A stretch of 64,000 bases of DNA from a virus: the IMG/VR virus record IMGVR_UViG_3300025141_000020, positions 62,001 to 126,000 of that record; one strand, 5' to 3'. Position 1 is the stretch's first letter; each line of letters starts with the position of its first letter. The notes under the pieces are model-generated. The model made no database searches. It saw only the letters and a program-made list of their open reading frames with translations, and was not told the DNA's origin. Positions 9,887-18,141 of the stretch are shown in pieces. The translations under genes were made by a program, and so were the position numbers.

Positions 9887-11795
9887 CCACCTCTTTAGTT
9901 TCCCCGTTAATATCTGATTTTATTGTTTTTAAATCAACGTCTATTTCACAATTTCCTCCCGAACAAGCTAATTCACCTGATAGGTTTGTGTTGTCATCTA
10001 ATTCAACCACCTTAGTTAAATCCACATCTTTAAGTGATTTCATCATTTCGTAATACTCTTCCTCTGTAATATCTTCAAATGGTGCTTGTATATATGTTCC
10101 TCCGTTATATGGTAATACAGACAAACCATTATAAGATTTTCTATTTTTCCACATCCATTCTCCGGCAGCATCCCATTCATGGTCTCTTAATGATATTGTT
10201 GCTGAAACATTGTGTGAGTTTGAGCCTTTTCTATGTCCTGATTTTACCCATTCTGTTGCAACCTTTTTAACTCTTTCTAAAAGTTGGAAAGGAGATTCGG
10301 TTCTCATAATAGACCCTTTAGGTGCTTTTTGAGGGATACTGATTACGGCGGTGTCATGTGGTCTAAAATATTCATCTTCAACTAATTCAGGATGATTAAT
10401 AATTAAATAACCATAAATTGCCTCATTTTTTCCTACTCTAATTCTTCTAATATAATAATCGTTATGCCATGCATGAATACCTGATGAAGTTCCTAGTGTT
10501 AAAGAAGTGGTTCCTGCAGGTTTAACTGTAGTACATCTTGCTGATTGATTTATATCGATTAGTTTGGATACCCTGGTGTTTTCTCTTTTAACTAAACTGG
10601 CCGCTTTAGCCATATCATAAGTAAGAACTTTACCTGACCCAATTCCTGTCATTGAGACCCCTATTAAGGCATCTTTCTCAGTTGTTTCTTGCCATATTTC
10701 TCTTAAATAATGAAAAGAAGTGTATCCTGCTTGGAGTGTTCCTATAAATGCGGCTGTTTTTACTCTTTCATTTAAATCTTCTTGTGATTCTATATTTGAA
10801 ACATTTACTTCACATAAATTACAAAATTGATTTGGTCTTAAAGCTATTTCACAACAAGGGTTTGTTCCCCAATCTTTATCGTTGTTTAGATAAATACCTG
10901 GCTCTCCTGCTCCTGATAATTCAACTCTTTTCCACAAATCCATAAAAAATTCTTTAGTTATTTTATGTCTCATTAAACATGCTGAATTATTTGCTCTACC
11001 TCTCTGTGAATTTAACTCCCACCAATTACCAGTCTTACAACTAATCATTTCATCGTCATCTGCACTAAATAAACTAATAAGAGCAGCTCTACGAATACCA
11101 CCAGCCAATACTGCATCAGCAATATAGCATATAATATCATGTGTTTCTAATGTTGTTAATTGTTCTCCATTTTCTTTTTGATTTAATAACCCTTCTATCT
11201 TAACTAAACATTCTTTAAGTGGTTGTGGTCCAGGAGCTTTACCACCTGAAGTAATTAGTCTTGCACCTTTTGCTCTAATATCTGTATAATCAAAGTCTAC
11301 TCTAGACCCACCCCCATTCATATATGATTTCATAAGAACTTTAATCGAATCTGCCCAACCTTCAATTGAATCTCCAATTAAAAATCTTCGTTTTCTTTTT
11401 GGGTATGGTTTGCTAATGACGGGTAGTTTTTCTACGTGATGTTTTTGTACTGAGTAACCAACTCCCGTTCCTCCTAGTAATAAAAACATTGTTTCACTAA
11501 AAGCGTCTATGTGGTCTAATGGTACGTAAGCACAGTTATATATTCTATTTGGGCTAATCTCAATTGGTTTTCCTCCGAACTGCATTGACCTCATGGAAGG
11601 TAAAACTTTTTTAGTGTACACTAATTTATATTTTTCTTCTATCTCCTCTTTTAGTTCAGGATATTTTTTAATATGCATATTTTTATTACGTGTTACTAAC
11701 TCTTCCCATGTTTCTCTTCTGTTTAATTGGGGAAGGTACTTAGCGTATTTCATATATACAGTAATGTCCGATAGAATCTTGTTTGATGCTTCCAT
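9864..11795 (-). CDS. nrdJ: Adenosylcobalamin-dependent (class II, monomeric) ribonucleotide reductase
   Basis: A 643-residue reductase converting ribonucleotides to deoxyribonucleotides for phage DNA synthesis. The thiyl-radical motif NxCxE is present as NPCCE at 312-316. The redox pair is C88 (YNCAYVPLD) with C325 or C328 (FCNLCEV), and the C-terminal swinging-arm pair is C611/C616 (CSGGNC, a C-x4-C spacing as in the Lactobacillus leichmannii enzyme). It is shorter than that enzyme (739 residues). There is no ATP cone and no nearby small subunit, as expected for class II. It therefore depends on host or salvaged B12. It is expressed with replication genes and overlaps the downstream zinc-ribbon gene. 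Confidence 0.92.
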   Translation of the reverse strand: MEASNKILSDITVYMKYAKYLPQLNRRETWEELVTRNKNMHIKKYPELKEEIEEKYKLVYTKKVLPSMRSMQFGGKPIEISPNRIYNCAYVPLDHIDAFSETMFLLLGGTGVGYSVQKHHVEKLPVISKPYPKRKRRFLIGDSIEGWADSIKVLMKSYMNGGGSRVDFDYTDIRAKGARLITSGGKAPGPQPLKECLVKIEGLLNQKENGEQLTTLETHDIICYIADAVLAGGIRRAALISLFSADDDEMISCKTGNWWELNSQRGRANNSACLMRHKITKEFFMDLWKRVELSGAGEPGIYLNNDKDWGTNPCCEIALRPNQFCNLCEVNVSNIESQEDLNERVKTAAFIGTLQAGYTSFHYLREIWQETTEKDALIGVSMTGIGSGKVLTYDMAKAASLVKRENTRVSKLIDINQSARCTTVKPAGTTSLTLGTSSGIHAWHNDYYIRRIRVGKNEAIYGYLIINHPELVEDEYFRPHDTAVISIPQKAPKGSIMRTESPFQLLERVKKVATEWVKSGHRKGSNSHNVSATISLRDHEWDAAGEWMWKNRKSYNGLSVLPYNGGTYIQAPFEDITEEEYYEMMKSLKDVDLTKVVELDDNTNLSGELACSGGNCEIDVDLKTIKSDINGETKEVGVSETQI

Positions 11796-11808
11796 ATTTT
11801 ATTTTTTA

Positions 11809-13188
11809 TTAGTTATTTTTATTTATTACTTGTTCTCTTCTTTGTAGAGCTCTGGTGACTCTTTCACGATTTCTATTTGTTTTTTCTTCCTCAAAACCTA
11901 GGAATGTCGAAGTTGCGTCCGTATCTATATCTAGGGTGGCATTATCAAATTTACAATTTTCAAAAACTACACCGTCTTTACCTAGTCTAGATTTAACAAT
12001 CGCGATTGTTGCTAGTCCCATTTCTTTTTGTTGTAATGTTTTAGCTACAGATATGATAACATGACCTACTTGAGCTTTCTTAATTGACCCACCCATTTGG
12101 TCTGTTGTTACAACGTCTGAGGATATAGATGACCTATTACCTTGTGTAGCGGTCCATCCAGCTAAATTTAGTTCGTGACACATACCTTCAAATTTTCTCA
12201 TAACAGACCCTTCACCTTTCCACTCATCATTAAAGCTTCTGTCTGGTATAACACAATCAATATAATCTATAAGAACCATATCTAGTTTTACACCTTCAGA
12301 TATTATTTTACGTACTTGGTTTTTTATTTGTAGCATATTTAATTCGTCAGAAGGTAGTTTTTTTAATATCAGTCTACCACCTGTTTTTTTCATTTCATCC
12401 GCTTTATCCAATACAGTGTCTTTATGTTCACCTAAATCTTGTGAAGGAATCCCGGTCCAACAAGTAAAATGTTTTCTTTGGATTATCTTAGGGTTATCTT
12501 CAAAAAATATTTGTAGTACGTTACACCCCATATTATAAGCTGTATTGGCAAATCTGGTCAATAGTGTAGTTTTTCCTACCCCTGTAGGAGCTAAAATAAC
12601 ACCTATCTCACCTTTAGCTAAACCACCATTTAAAATATTATCTATCCCGTCTATACCAGTAGCTAATGGATGTCTATAATCTTCTTCTAATAATGCTTCT
12701 AGTTCACTGAATATTTCAAAATCTTCATTGCTTAATTCACCTGCACTAATAGCATCCCTAATATATTCTTCACACATATCATAACTCTCAAAGTCACCTT
12801 TTTCCATTATACCTTCCACTTTTCTTATAGCTTTTTTAAGTTCTTGTTGTTTACAAAATTTAATAGCTTTTTCTTTTATAAATAAATGGTCCTCAAATGA
12901 AGCGTCTTTAACTTCTTTTAACATATCAAAAACATATTTTTTTGCCATTTCTGAAGATATCTCAATCCTGGTAAGTTGGTCTAAAGCGTCAAATGATGGT
13001 GAGATTTGATAATTTTGGTAATATTCTTTTACCAACTGCATTATTAATTTAAAATACTGATTATCAAAATATTTTGGTAAAATTACGTCTATTATTGACG
13101 TAAAGAAGGTCTTATCCGTTATTATTAAATTTATTAGTTTTAGTTGGAAGCTGTGTCCCAGGTATCCGAAGTTTTTATTCTCATTCAT
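11809..13188 (-). CDS. Replicative DNA helicase, DnaB / gp41-like
   Basis: A 459-residue helicase of the DnaB/RecA-fold family that unwinds DNA at the fork. The N-terminal third is helical. The RecA core begins near residue 175 (GIDGIDNILNGGLAKGE), with Walker A APTGVGKTT at 200-208 and Walker B LDMVLIDYID near 300, followed by the TQGNRSS and GGSIKKAQ segments of motifs H3/H4. Its length matches T4 gp41 (475). It lies between a FEN nuclease/unknown gene and the reductase. No primase gene is evident in this window, so priming must be encoded elsewhere. Confidence 0.9.
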   Translation of the reverse strand: MNENKNFGYLGHSFQLKLINLIITDKTFFTSIIDVILPKYFDNQYFKLIMQLVKEYYQNYQISPSFDALDQLTRIEISSEMAKKYVFDMLKEVKDASFEDHLFIKEKAIKFCKQQELKKAIRKVEGIMEKGDFESYDMCEEYIRDAISAGELSNEDFEIFSELEALLEEDYRHPLATGIDGIDNILNGGLAKGEIGVILAPTGVGKTTLLTRFANTAYNMGCNVLQIFFEDNPKIIQRKHFTCWTGIPSQDLGEHKDTVLDKADEMKKTGGRLILKKLPSDELNMLQIKNQVRKIISEGVKLDMVLIDYIDCVIPDRSFNDEWKGEGSVMRKFEGMCHELNLAGWTATQGNRSSISSDVVTTDQMGGSIKKAQVGHVIISVAKTLQQKEMGLATIAIVKSRLGKDGVVFENCKFDNATLDIDTDATSTFLGFEEEKTNRNRERVTRALQRREQVINKNN

Positions 13189-13200
13189 TGATTATTTCCT

Positions 13201-13214
13201 TTTAAAATAAATAC
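13201..13214 (-). promoter_or_regulatory. AT-rich late-type element upstream of helicase
   Basis: Sense strand reads GTATTTATTTTAAA, a variant of the recurrent element, 12 nt before the ATG of the helicase; AAGGA lies between. This is the only clear case in front of a replication gene. Confidence 0.4.
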
Positions 13215-13221
13215 TGTATCG

Positions 13222-13671
13222 CTACACATTAAGTGGGTAATCTTGGTAGTTACATGTAACTTTTTGTTGTGATAAAACTTGTGTTAGTTCTCTTAGCATT
13301 CTGGACATCTTTGGTCTTACGTCTACACTAAATCTTACCTTTGGGGGATAAATATCTGCACACGTTACTCTAGTGTAAACTTCTTTCGTTCCACATTTTA
13401 TGGTTATGGTAAAATAGTCCATACATTTATTGAGATTTAGGTAGTCTATATTTTTATCATTAAATGTACTATCTAACAATATTAAGGTTTTATATTTTAA
13501 ATCTTCTTTTAGTTCATTCATTATATCGGTAACCAAGTAATGTAGGTCTATTGATTGTGATGCGTATTTGTTAAAGTCTTTAACTGTGAAATATCTTTGG
13601 CAAACTATGTTATTACCTAATTTTAATAAAAACTCACATTTTTGTACTTCACCATAATTCTTATTTTTCAT
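13222..13671 (-). CDS. Hypothetical protein between FEN nuclease and helicase
   Basis: A 149-residue protein I do not recognise. It is mixed alpha/beta with several cysteines (C12, C24 and others) but no CxxC metal pattern. The C-terminal third (YPPKVRFSVDVRPKMSRMLR) is basic and could contact nucleic acid. It starts 6 nt after the nuclease stop and is co-transcribed with the helicase. Replication-accessory proteins such as helicase loaders occupy comparable places in T4-like phages, but no sequence feature identifies it as one. Confidence 0.6.
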   Translation of the reverse strand: MKNKNYGEVQKCEFLLKLGNNIVCQRYFTVKDFNKYASQSIDLHYLVTDIMNELKEDLKYKTLILLDSTFNDKNIDYLNLNKCMDYFTITIKCGTKEVYTRVTCADIYPPKVRFSVDVRPKMSRMLRELTQVLSQQKVTCNYQDYPLNV

Positions 13672-13677
13672 CTTATT

Positions 13678-14694
13678 TTATTTTATTTTTTGTTTATAAA
13701 AGTCTTTTTCTATTCTAGATAATCTTAAAAATGGTTTTACAAAATCAACCCAAGAATCATCATACTTAGGTAAAATATTAAGAATTCCATCTGACATCAT
13801 CAAGCCTAAAGCGTTTTTCCAGTGTCTCCCTTCGGGGTCTATAGCTTCTTTTACTAAATCTTTTACACCAACTAAGGCTGTTTCTGTTAGAAATTGTTCC
13901 CCTATTCCAATTATTTTATAATTTGTTTCTAGAATGCCTACTTTATTTTTTTCTTTGGTTTGGTGTCTTTGCGTAACTTCTTCTAGTATGTTTTTTTCTT
14001 TCTTGGTCGGTTTATCTTTACTCTTTATAGTATCTATTATGTCTTTTAGAGTAACTTTATGTTCTAGTATTTCGGGTTTTATTTTTACTAGGGACTTTAT
14101 GCCTACCATTTTTATGCCATGTATGTTATCTGAAGAATCTCCACATATAGTCTTAACTACCCTAACATTTGTTGGTGGGATGTAAACTCCGTTTAGTGGT
14201 ACTTTATCACCAAATTTAAATAGTTTGTTTAATGATATTACGTGTAGTGATACTTTTTCTGAAATTAGTTGTAGAAGGTCCCTATCTGAAGTTAAAATTA
14301 TAATTTCTTCCTTTTGTGATTTTTCACAATAATGTCCTATACAATCGTCTGCTTCACAAAAATTAAAGGAAGATTGCCTTACATATAACTCTTCTAGATA
14401 TTGTTGTATTCGTAATTTTTGACGTGAATATGATTCTATTTCGTCTGTTGACTTTGTTTTCTGCCTCCTATTTAATTTATATTCGGGGTATATTTTGGTT
14501 CTAGGTTTTATGTTGTCCTTACCATCCCAGAACACAACAACCTTAGTTATTAGATAAGTGTCTAGATGCTTTCTTAAAGTGTTTAAGAAGTGATATAAAC
14601 CACCTATGTGGTCATCACCATTATACATATTTTTAATCCCATGAAAGCCAGTATTCAATAAAGAGTTTCCGTCAACTAATAAAGTTCTTGTCAC
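13678..14694 (-). CDS. 5'-3' exonuclease / RNase H (FEN family)
   Basis: A 338-residue nuclease of the T4 RNase H/Pol I 5'-nuclease family, which removes RNA primers and flaps. Acidic metal ligands are visible in order: VDGNSLL (D8), VFWDGKDNIKPR, EADDCIGHYC, TSDRDLLQLI and CGDSSDN. The last is followed by the helix-3-turn-helix segment GIKMVGIKSL that binds DNA. T4 RNase H has 305 residues. The start is GTG in ATTGTGACAAG; no upstream in-frame ATG was preferred. It lies between FKBP and the unknown 149-residue gene in the replication operon. Confidence 0.88.
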   Translation of the reverse strand: MTRTLLVDGNSLLNTGFHGIKNMYNGDDHIGGLYHFLNTLRKHLDTYLITKVVVFWDGKDNIKPRTKIYPEYKLNRRQKTKSTDEIESYSRQKLRIQQYLEELYVRQSSFNFCEADDCIGHYCEKSQKEEIIILTSDRDLLQLISEKVSLHVISLNKLFKFGDKVPLNGVYIPPTNVRVVKTICGDSSDNIHGIKMVGIKSLVKIKPEILEHKVTLKDIIDTIKSKDKPTKKEKNILEEVTQRHQTKEKNKVGILETNYKIIGIGEQFLTETALVGVKDLVKEAIDPEGRHWKNALGLMMSDGILNILPKYDDSWVDFVKPFLRLSRIEKDFYKQKIK

Positions 14695-14724
14695 AATACA
14701 TTTATAAAAGGTTAAACAATTTTT

Positions 14725-15159
14725 TTACTTTACAACTTCTACTAACTCTATTTCAAAGTTTAAATCTTCACCAGCTAAAGGATGGTTCATATCAAGATTT
14801 ATACTCTCTTCTTCTATTTTTACAACTTGTCCTTGTACTGGTCTCCCTTCGTTATCCTGGCCTTGTATAAACCCGTTAAGTTCATATTTCATGCCTTCTG
14901 GGAATTCTGATTTAGGCACTGTTATGACAGCTTTATCTATATATTTACCATATGCTTCTTCTGAAGTTAGTGAAATAGTTTTTTTATCACCAACTTCCAG
15001 TTCTTTAACCGCGTCATTAAAACCTTTAAGTAATTTACCGTCATCTATTGAAAACTCTAACGGTTGGTTTTTGTCTCTAGAGCTGTCGAATACTTGCCCT
15101 TCTTTAATTGTACCTACATAATGTACTTTAACTTTGTCTCCTGTTTTTAATTTAGTCAT
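14725..15159 (-). CDS. FKBP-type peptidyl-prolyl isomerase, SlyD-like
   Basis: A 144-residue FKBP with the SlyD/FkpB layout: an FKBP half-domain (KVHYVGTIKEGQVFDSS, then GFNDAVKELEVGDKKTI), an inserted flap (residues about 70-118) and the family-closing stretch DMNHPLAGEDLNFEIELVEV. It would catalyse proline isomerisation and act as a folding chaperone. The His-rich tail of E. coli SlyD is absent. Its start overlaps the end of uvsX by 8 nt. A cellular-type foldase embedded among replication genes is unusual for a phage; its client is unknown. Confidence 0.88.
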   Translation of the reverse strand: MTKLKTGDKVKVHYVGTIKEGQVFDSSRDKNQPLEFSIDDGKLLKGFNDAVKELEVGDKKTISLTSEEAYGKYIDKAVITVPKSEFPEGMKYELNGFIQGQDNEGRPVQGQVVKIEEESINLDMNHPLAGEDLNFEIELVEVVK

Positions 15160-16156
15160 TTTCTTTTTCTATTTTTAAGTCGAACTCACCACCCGACCCT
15201 AATTGTTCGGACCAAAAGATAGCGTGTTCTTGTTTATAATTATCTATTGATTTCTTTTCCTCACTAGCTTCTCTACCGGATATAAAACCATGTGGTGTTA
15301 TAAGGATTTTTCCGTCCTCATATCCCAAACCATTTACGTGGTTTTTCATGATTGTTATTTTTGTTCTAGTAGCAAACTTTACTTTCCTCTTTTCTTTAAC
15401 TGCTGAAATATTTGTTGTTCCAGCATTTTTTTGGTTACCGAATCTAAAAACTAGGGTTGAGTTTAGCCATAAGGATTCTCCTCCTTTGGCCTTAATCTTA
15501 GGTTGGCCGAATGGGTTGTCTGGTAATTCTACCCATGGTTGGTTTACCACAACTAGAGTATTAGTATATTTAGAGTCCTGTCTTCTGGACTTTCCTATTC
15601 TTTGGTTAAGGCCCATTCCAATCTTATCGGCTAAAGTAGCTGCGTTATGCATTTTACCACCCTTACCATCAAAAGTCATTTTACATGGTACTGACCCTAC
15701 TGAATCCCATAAAAATAATAAATCGTATTCTAACTCACCATTAAGTTGTGCGTCCAATAAAGTGTTGATATAGTCGGTGATTTCTTCTATGTATTGGAAA
15801 TCGTTATTAAATAAGAAGAATCCATCCCAATCTACCTCACCAGTAGATTTGTCTACCACCTCCTCACAATCAAACCCTAAAAGTTTAGCGTGTTCAAATC
15901 CCCATTTTTGTTCAGTAATAATTAGTACAGGTAAAATTCCTTTATTTTGTGCATCAACCGCTGCCTTTATTAAAGCGGTAGTTTTTCCAGTATCTGAGTG
16001 CCCTAAAAACATCTGTAGATGCCCCATAGCTGGACCAGGTAAACCTGTAGCATTAAGGAAAGCTTCCCCTAAATCAAAAAATCTTTCTGGTTTAAAGTTA
16101 GCTTTCTTTGAGAATTTGTTTTTCAAGTCAGCGAATGTCCTTTTTTTCAATGCCAT
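15152..16156 (-). CDS. uvsX: RecA/UvsX-like recombinase
   Basis: A 334-residue strand-exchange ATPase for recombination-dependent replication and repair. Walker A is GHSDTGKT at 52-59 and Walker B LLFLWDSVGS near residues 145-155. The DNA-binding L2 region and an allosteric Gln segment (VVVNQPWVELPD) follow. It is shorter than T4 UvsX (391), with a short N-terminal domain. Its position directly after the SSB gene mirrors their cooperation on single-stranded DNA. It ends with an acidic/basic tail, LKIEKEND. Confidence 0.9.
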   Translation of the reverse strand: MALKKRTFADLKNKFSKKANFKPERFFDLGEAFLNATGLPGPAMGHLQMFLGHSDTGKTTALIKAAVDAQNKGILPVLIITEQKWGFEHAKLLGFDCEEVVDKSTGEVDWDGFFLFNNDFQYIEEITDYINTLLDAQLNGELEYDLLFLWDSVGSVPCKMTFDGKGGKMHNAATLADKIGMGLNQRIGKSRRQDSKYTNTLVVVNQPWVELPDNPFGQPKIKAKGGESLWLNSTLVFRFGNQKNAGTTNISAVKEKRKVKFATRTKITIMKNHVNGLGYEDGKILITPHGFISGREASEEKKSIDNYKQEHAIFWSEQLGSGGEFDLKIEKEND

Positions 16157-16166
16157 ATTTCTATAA

Positions 16167-17030
16167 TTAGAATGGTAAGTCTTCGTCTACTTTCTCGTTT
16201 GCTTGTGGGTCGGTACTACCTAAAACTGTAGTGTCTGTGGTGTTTTTTACCGCGTTTGGGTCATCATAAACATATTTCTTAAGTTCTGAATCCCATATTG
16301 GGTCTAATCCTTTAGCGATAGCTTCAAGATACTCTACTGGTTTTTGTGAATATACATCTTTCCAAGTTCTTTCATCTTCAGTCCAATCTTTTATTTTTTG
16401 TGCGTCATCCGAAAGTGGTGTTGGGTCTTCGTACATAACTGTTGATACTGTTGTATATTCTCCTCTACCTCCTGGTAATGGTACCGCTTGTAACATTAAT
16501 GTTAAGTCTCTACCTTCATTGGCGTCTGCCACATCACCTTTCTTTTGCCAAATAGGAATGATTTTATCGATAGGACCATCACCTTTCCAATTATGTTTAA
16601 ATCTCCAAAATTTAACACCGTCTTCTTCATTGTCTCTATCAATAACTTTTACAATATAAAATTTTTGTGAACGATAAGAACGCGCTAATTCTTTTGATTG
16701 TGCGTCTCCAGCTAATCTTAACGCTTCCTCAACTTCATTTAGTGGGCTTCTATCACCAGAAGGTTTTCCTTCTTCATTTTTACCTGGGTCATATAATTTT
16801 GTCCACCTTCCTTGTACTTGTATATTATGGAAATATACTTCTTTGAATGGGGACGTTCCGTCTTGTGTTGGTAGTATCCTTATTGTTTTTTCTCCTGATT
16901 TTGTTCCTTTAGGTAACATGATAGAAAGGTATTGTTTAAGTCTATCTTCTTGTGACATCATAGGTTTCGATGAACCTGATGTTTGTTTGTTTTTTTCGTA
17001 CTGGGATAGTACAGCGTCTAAACTACTCAT
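16167..17030 (-). CDS. gp32: Single-stranded DNA-binding protein, gp32-like
   Basis: A 287-residue SSB close in size to T4 gp32 (301). The first 30 residues form a basic, Ser/Lys-rich head (LSQYEKNKQ...MSQEDRLKQYLSIM) like the gp32 cooperativity region. The core has FHNIQVQGRW and FYIVKVIDRD, followed by KFWRFKHNW, aromatic stretches suited to stacking on bases. The C-terminus ends VDEDLPF, the acidic tip through which SSBs recruit replication partners. It is the first gene of the replication operon and has its own Bacteroidota-like promoter with a leader of about 37 nt. Confidence 0.88.
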   Translation of the reverse strand: MSSLDAVLSQYEKNKQTSGSSKPMMSQEDRLKQYLSIMLPKGTKSGEKTIRILPTQDGTSPFKEVYFHNIQVQGRWTKLYDPGKNEEGKPSGDRSPLNEVEEALRLAGDAQSKELARSYRSQKFYIVKVIDRDNEEDGVKFWRFKHNWKGDGPIDKIIPIWQKKGDVADANEGRDLTLMLQAVPLPGGRGEYTTVSTVMYEDPTPLSDDAQKIKDWTEDERTWKDVYSQKPVEYLEAIAKGLDPIWDSELKKYVYDDPNAVKNTTDTTVLGSTDPQANEKVDEDLPF

Positions 17031-17073
17031 AAATTTTCAATTTTAATGTGTTAATAATATATCTTCTTTGTTA

Positions 17074-17102
17074 AATATAATAACATATTAATTAATAGTC
17101 AA
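17074..17102 (-). promoter_or_regulatory. Bacteroidota-type promoter for SSB/replication operon
   Basis: Sense strand has TTTGACT, 17 nt, then TATATTTA. This equals TTG-N20-TAnnTTT, the Bacteroidota primary-sigma pattern, and also a good sigma-70 match. Predicted start near 17067. The same arrangement occurs upstream of four other genes in the window. Confidence 0.7.
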
Positions 17103-17122
17103 ACGTTATAATAAAAGGATTT

Positions 17123-17851
17123 TTAGTCTTCGCCGAAGCTTTGTTTGATTTCAGAATCATTATAATTTTCCACTTCTTCTGGTGTTAAAATATACTCTTG
17201 TTTACCCGTTTTGTCAAAAATTTCTTTTTTATCAACGAAAAAATCTGTTAAGGTGTTGTTAAATGGACCACTATCGTATTTTCTTAAGTCCAGCTTTTCT
17301 TTTGCAGTTCTTGGCCTGTACTTTTCTATCTTATCTTCAAGGTCGGAAATTTTATCTACCATGGTGTCCATAGAACTTAAGTGTTGTTCTAGGTCGTTTA
17401 ATTTATCCATTAGGTCCCCTAACCCCTCAGTGTTCTTTGATAGAATATCTTTTTGTGCTGTAAGTTCATCACTTATCTCATCATCTTTACTAACTAAGTC
17501 AGTAACATCTAATTCGGTTGTATTGTCTGTTGGTTCTTCCATGTCCATCAAATCTTCTTCTCCTTGTTCTTCGTCACCAACAACCACTTCTTCCTCTTCT
17601 GCAGGAAGTTCTCCCATCTCAGCTTCAGGGTCTGCAGATATTTCTACTTCATCTGTTGTTTCGTCTTCTACTGGTTCCTCTACATCTTCTTGTTCACCCA
17701 AATTAATATTAAACTTATTAGCCAATCTTTCTACATGACTTCCCATGCCTAAATTTTCCATCCCCATTGATTCATTTAAATTATCAGCGTTGTGTCTTAA
17801 AGTATTAAATCTAATTAATTCTTCTAATATTTTTCTATCCATCTTAGCCAT
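17123..17851 (-). CDS. Acidic coiled-coil protein, unknown
   Basis: A 242-residue, strongly acidic protein. Residues 54-120 are almost all Glu/Asp, Val and Pro (EEPVEDETTDEVE-type sequence). They are followed by a predicted coiled coil at about 125-175 (DKLNDLEQHLSSMDTMVDKI) and a short basic PRTAKEKLDLRKY. Such composition is seen in scaffold, core and chaperone proteins of phages; a specific role is not readable. Its start overlaps the stop of the preceding 80-residue gene by 8 nt. It lies upstream of the SSB promoter and downstream of an AT-rich late element, so it belongs to the tail module. Confidence 0.6.
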   Translation of the reverse strand: MAKMDRKILEELIRFNTLRHNADNLNESMGMENLGMGSHVERLANKFNINLGEQEDVEEPVEDETTDEVEISADPEAEMGELPAEEEEVVVGDEEQGEEDLMDMEEPTDNTTELDVTDLVSKDDEISDELTAQKDILSKNTEGLGDLMDKLNDLEQHLSSMDTMVDKISDLEDKIEKYRPRTAKEKLDLRKYDSGPFNNTLTDFFVDKKEIFDKTGKQEYILTPEEVENYNDSEIKQSFGED

Positions 17852-18086
17852 TTAATAATTGTTTTACTTTTCCTGAAGGTGATTCAACATTAACCCGTCT
17901 ATTCACTCTGATACTGTTATCAACCCGTTCTATTAAACCATCTCTAGAACGAATGGTATAACATACACCGGTATCTAAGTCACAGACTTCTTTTCCGTCT
18001 TCATTTTGTCCGTGTTCAACTATATTATCCGTCTTTTTACCCATAAAATTTCCTAGTTTTTCTAAAAGTTTGTTGTCTGTAATCAT
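17844..18086 (-). CDS. Small hypothetical protein, tail module
   Basis: An 80-residue protein with two nearby cysteines (VCDLDTGVCYTI) and a basic C-terminal half (RVDNSIRVNRRVN). I recognise no family. It is transcribed just before the acidic coiled-coil gene and overlaps it, suggesting the two products act together. A late-type AT element lies 18 nt upstream of the ATG. Confidence 0.55.
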   Translation of the reverse strand: MITDNKLLEKLGNFMGKKTDNIVEHGQNEDGKEVCDLDTGVCYTIRSRDGLIERVDNSIRVNRRVNVESPSGKVKQLLNG

Positions 18087-18104
18087 AGTATTGTAGTTTT
18101 TCTC

Positions 18105-18118
18105 ATTATATAAATATC
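18105..18118 (-). promoter_or_regulatory. AT-rich late-type element
   Basis: Sense strand reads GATATTTATATAAT, upstream of the 80-residue gene, containing the TATTTATA core. Confidence 0.45.
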
Positions 18119-18141
18119 TGATAAAGTAATAATAGTCACCA

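Noticed and set aside
15348-15773. 141-codon plus-strand frame inside uvsX
   Set aside because: Entirely inside a clear RecA-family gene; no control signals.
17211-17738. Long plus-strand frame rich in Ser opposite the acidic coiled-coil gene
   Set aside because: It is the reverse reading of a Glu/Asp-rich coding stretch; its Ser/Thr runs are the antisense of GAA/GAT codons, and the minus-strand gene has proper spacing to both neighbours.
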